The position numbers and the translations under genes are program-made. DNA of 64,000 nt from Henricia sp. BOLD:AAB3569 (Eukaryota > Echinodermata > Asteroidea > Spinulosida > Echinasteridae): assembly GCA_037783545.1 (NCBI GenBank), contig JBBELK010000388.1, positions 434,001-498,000 of the forward strand. Direction: 5' to 3'. The notes beneath the pieces were generated by a model. That model made no database searches and had not been told where the DNA came from. It was given only the letters and a program-made list of their open reading frames with translations. Shown in pieces: positions 62,701 to 64,000 of this stretch. Position 1 is the stretch's first letter. Each line of letters opens with the position of its first letter.

Positions 62701-63976
62701 CTCATCATCGCAGTTAAGCAATGTTGGGCTCGGTCAGTACTTCGGTGGGAGACCACCTGGGAATACCGAGTGTCGTAGGCACTTTTGTTTTCAGTAAAAT
62801 ATTGTTCCTCAGTAAACGTTTCAAATTACGCAAACCTGTTAAGCATTTGTCTACGACCATACCACATTGAATACACCGGTTCCCGTCTGATCACCGTAGT
62901 TAAGTAACGTTGGGCTCGGACAGTACTTCGGTGGGAGACCACCTGGGAATACCGAGTGTCGTAGGCAATTTTGTTTTGTCGAGTAAAATATTGTTCTTCA
63001 GTAAACGTTTAAAATTACGCAAACCTGTTAAGCATTCGTCTACAACCATACCACATTGAATACACCGGTTCCCGTCTGATCACCGCAGTTAAGCAACGTT
63101 GGGCTCGGTCAGTACTTCGGTGGGAGACCACCTGGGAATACCGAGTGTCGTAGGCACTTTTGTTTTTAGTAAAATATTGTTCTTCAGTAAACATTTCAAA
63201 TTACGCAAACCTGTTAAGCATTCGTCTACGACCATACCACATTGAATACACCGGTTCCCGTCTCATCATCGCAGTTAAGCAACGTTGGGCTCGGTCAGTA
63301 CTTCGGTGGGAGACCACCTGGGAATACCGAGTGTCGTAGGCACTTTTGTTTTGTCGAGTAAAATATTGTTCTTCGGTAAACGTTTCAAATTACGCAAACC
63401 TGTTAAGCATTCGTCTACGACCATACCACATTGAATACACCGGTTCCCGTCTGATCACCGTAGTTAAGTAACGTTGGGCTCGGGCAGTACTTCGGTGGGA
63501 GACCACCTGGGAATACCGAGTGTCGTAGGCACTTTTGTTTTGTCGAGTAAAATATTGTTCTTCAGTAAACGTTTAAAATTACGCAAACCTGTTAAGCATT
63601 CGTCTACGAACATACCACATTGAATACACCGGTTCCCGTCTGATCACCGCAGTTAAGCAACGTTGGGCTCGATCAGTACTTCGGTGGGAGACCACCTGGG
63701 AATACCGAGTGTCGTAGGCACTTTTGTTTTTAGTAAAATATTGTTCCTCAGTAAACGTTTCAAATTACGCAAACCTGTTAAGCATTCGTCTACGACCATA
63801 CCACATTGAATACACCGGTTCCCGTCTGATCACCGTAGTTAAGTAACATTGGGCTCGGACAGTACTTCGGTGGGAGACCACCTGGGAATACCGAGTGTCG
63901 TAGGCACTTTTGTTTTGTCGAGTAAAATATTGTTCTTCGGTAAACGTTTCAAATTACGCAAACCTGTTAAGCATTT

Positions 63977-64000
63977 GTCTACGACCATACCACATTGAAT
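63977..64000 (+). rRNA. 5S rRNA gene cut by the window edge
   Basis: First 24 nt of another unit, preceded by CATTT rather than CATTC. The array therefore continues beyond the window. Confidence 0.95.

Larger units (their letters stand above)
42523..64000 (+). rRNA. Tandem 5S rRNA gene array, about 114 units, open at the right edge
   Basis: Each unit has a 118-nt 5S gene, from GTCTACGACCATACCACATT to ACCGAGTGTCGTAGGC, and a spacer of about 66-71 bp. Helix I pairs GTCTACGAC with GTCGTAGGC over 9 bp with one U-G. The Pol III internal promoter is present: A box AGTTAAGCAACGTTGGGC, C box CTTCGGTGGGAGACCACC. A TTTT terminator follows at once (GGCACTTTTG). Units are 186 bp (TTTTTAGTAAAA spacer), 189 bp (TTTTGTCGAGTAAAA spacer) or about 184 bp (GGCAGTTTTGTCGAG spacer, near 47813, 47998, 50797, 50981, 51165). 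All are on the plus strand. 5S rRNA goes to the central protuberance of the large ribosomal subunit. Classes differ at linked sites: GATCACCGC/CATCATCGC, CGCAGTTAAGC/CGTAGTTAAGT, CGGTCAG/CGGGCAG/CGGACAG/CGATCAG, ACGACC/ACGAAC/ACAACC. Confidence 0.97.

Noticed and set aside
44072..62778. Repeated 60-80 codon frames in the 5S array (MFCRVKYCSSVNVSNYANLL on plus, 72-codon ones on minus)
   Set aside because: They are translations of 5S gene and spacer, present in all units that lack chance stops; they are not proteins.

Overview
The window is animal nuclear DNA, most likely from a marine invertebrate deuterostome, with echinoderm or hemichordate the best guess. It has spliced transposon genes, non-LTR retrotransposon and Helitron-like debris, many MITEs, tRNA-derived repeats, and a long tandem array of Pol III 5S rRNA genes. 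The 5S sequence (helix I GTCTACGAC/GTCGTAGGC, internal promoter, TGAATACACCGGTT segment) looks ambulacrarian. That taxonomic call is inference; no search was possible.

Layout. 1-3.5 kb: a decayed non-LTR retrotransposon beside an orphan copy of the receptor 5' leader. 3.5-39.2 kb: a cluster of about eleven intronless class A (rhodopsin-like) GPCR loci made by repeated segmental duplication. Five lie on the minus strand (3.6-14.4 kb) and six on the plus strand (15.6-39.2 kb), so the cluster is mirrored about a divergent point near 15 kb. Four copies look intact (4323-5285, 13443-14384, 28576-29526, 38242-39204). One keeps a 7TM frame through a downstream start (35329-36261). The rest are truncated, frameshifted, chimeric or carry disabling substitutions. 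Every copy covering TM7 has Val where the NPxxY proline is expected. Six leaders carry a CRE-like TGACGTAA (one degenerate) 168-171 bp upstream of the ATG.

Mobile DNA fills the gaps: a PIF/Harbinger element with an apparently intact spliced transposase (8.3-10.8 kb, with a MITE in its intron); an unclassified 5.9-kb element with matching 30-bp inverted ends and CTATAG-rich minisatellites (17.9-23.9 kb); an 806-bp TTAA-flanked element full of CCCGGG palindromes (33.9-34.7 kb); a 305-bp TAA-flanked MITE (15.1 kb); a roughly 124-bp palindromic MITE repeated behind receptor genes; and three remnants of a Helitron-like protein with 18-residue basic repeats.

42.5-64 kb: about 114 tandem 5S rRNA genes in units of 184-189 bp, running off the right edge. 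The array starts abruptly inside a 5S gene that is fused to the third Helitron-like remnant. It is not homogeneous: several sequence classes recur in higher-order blocks of 3 to 16 units.

The receptors would act at the cell surface as sensory or peptide/amine-type receptors; ligands are unknown. The 5S genes supply the large ribosomal subunit. The two systems are adjacent but show no functional link.
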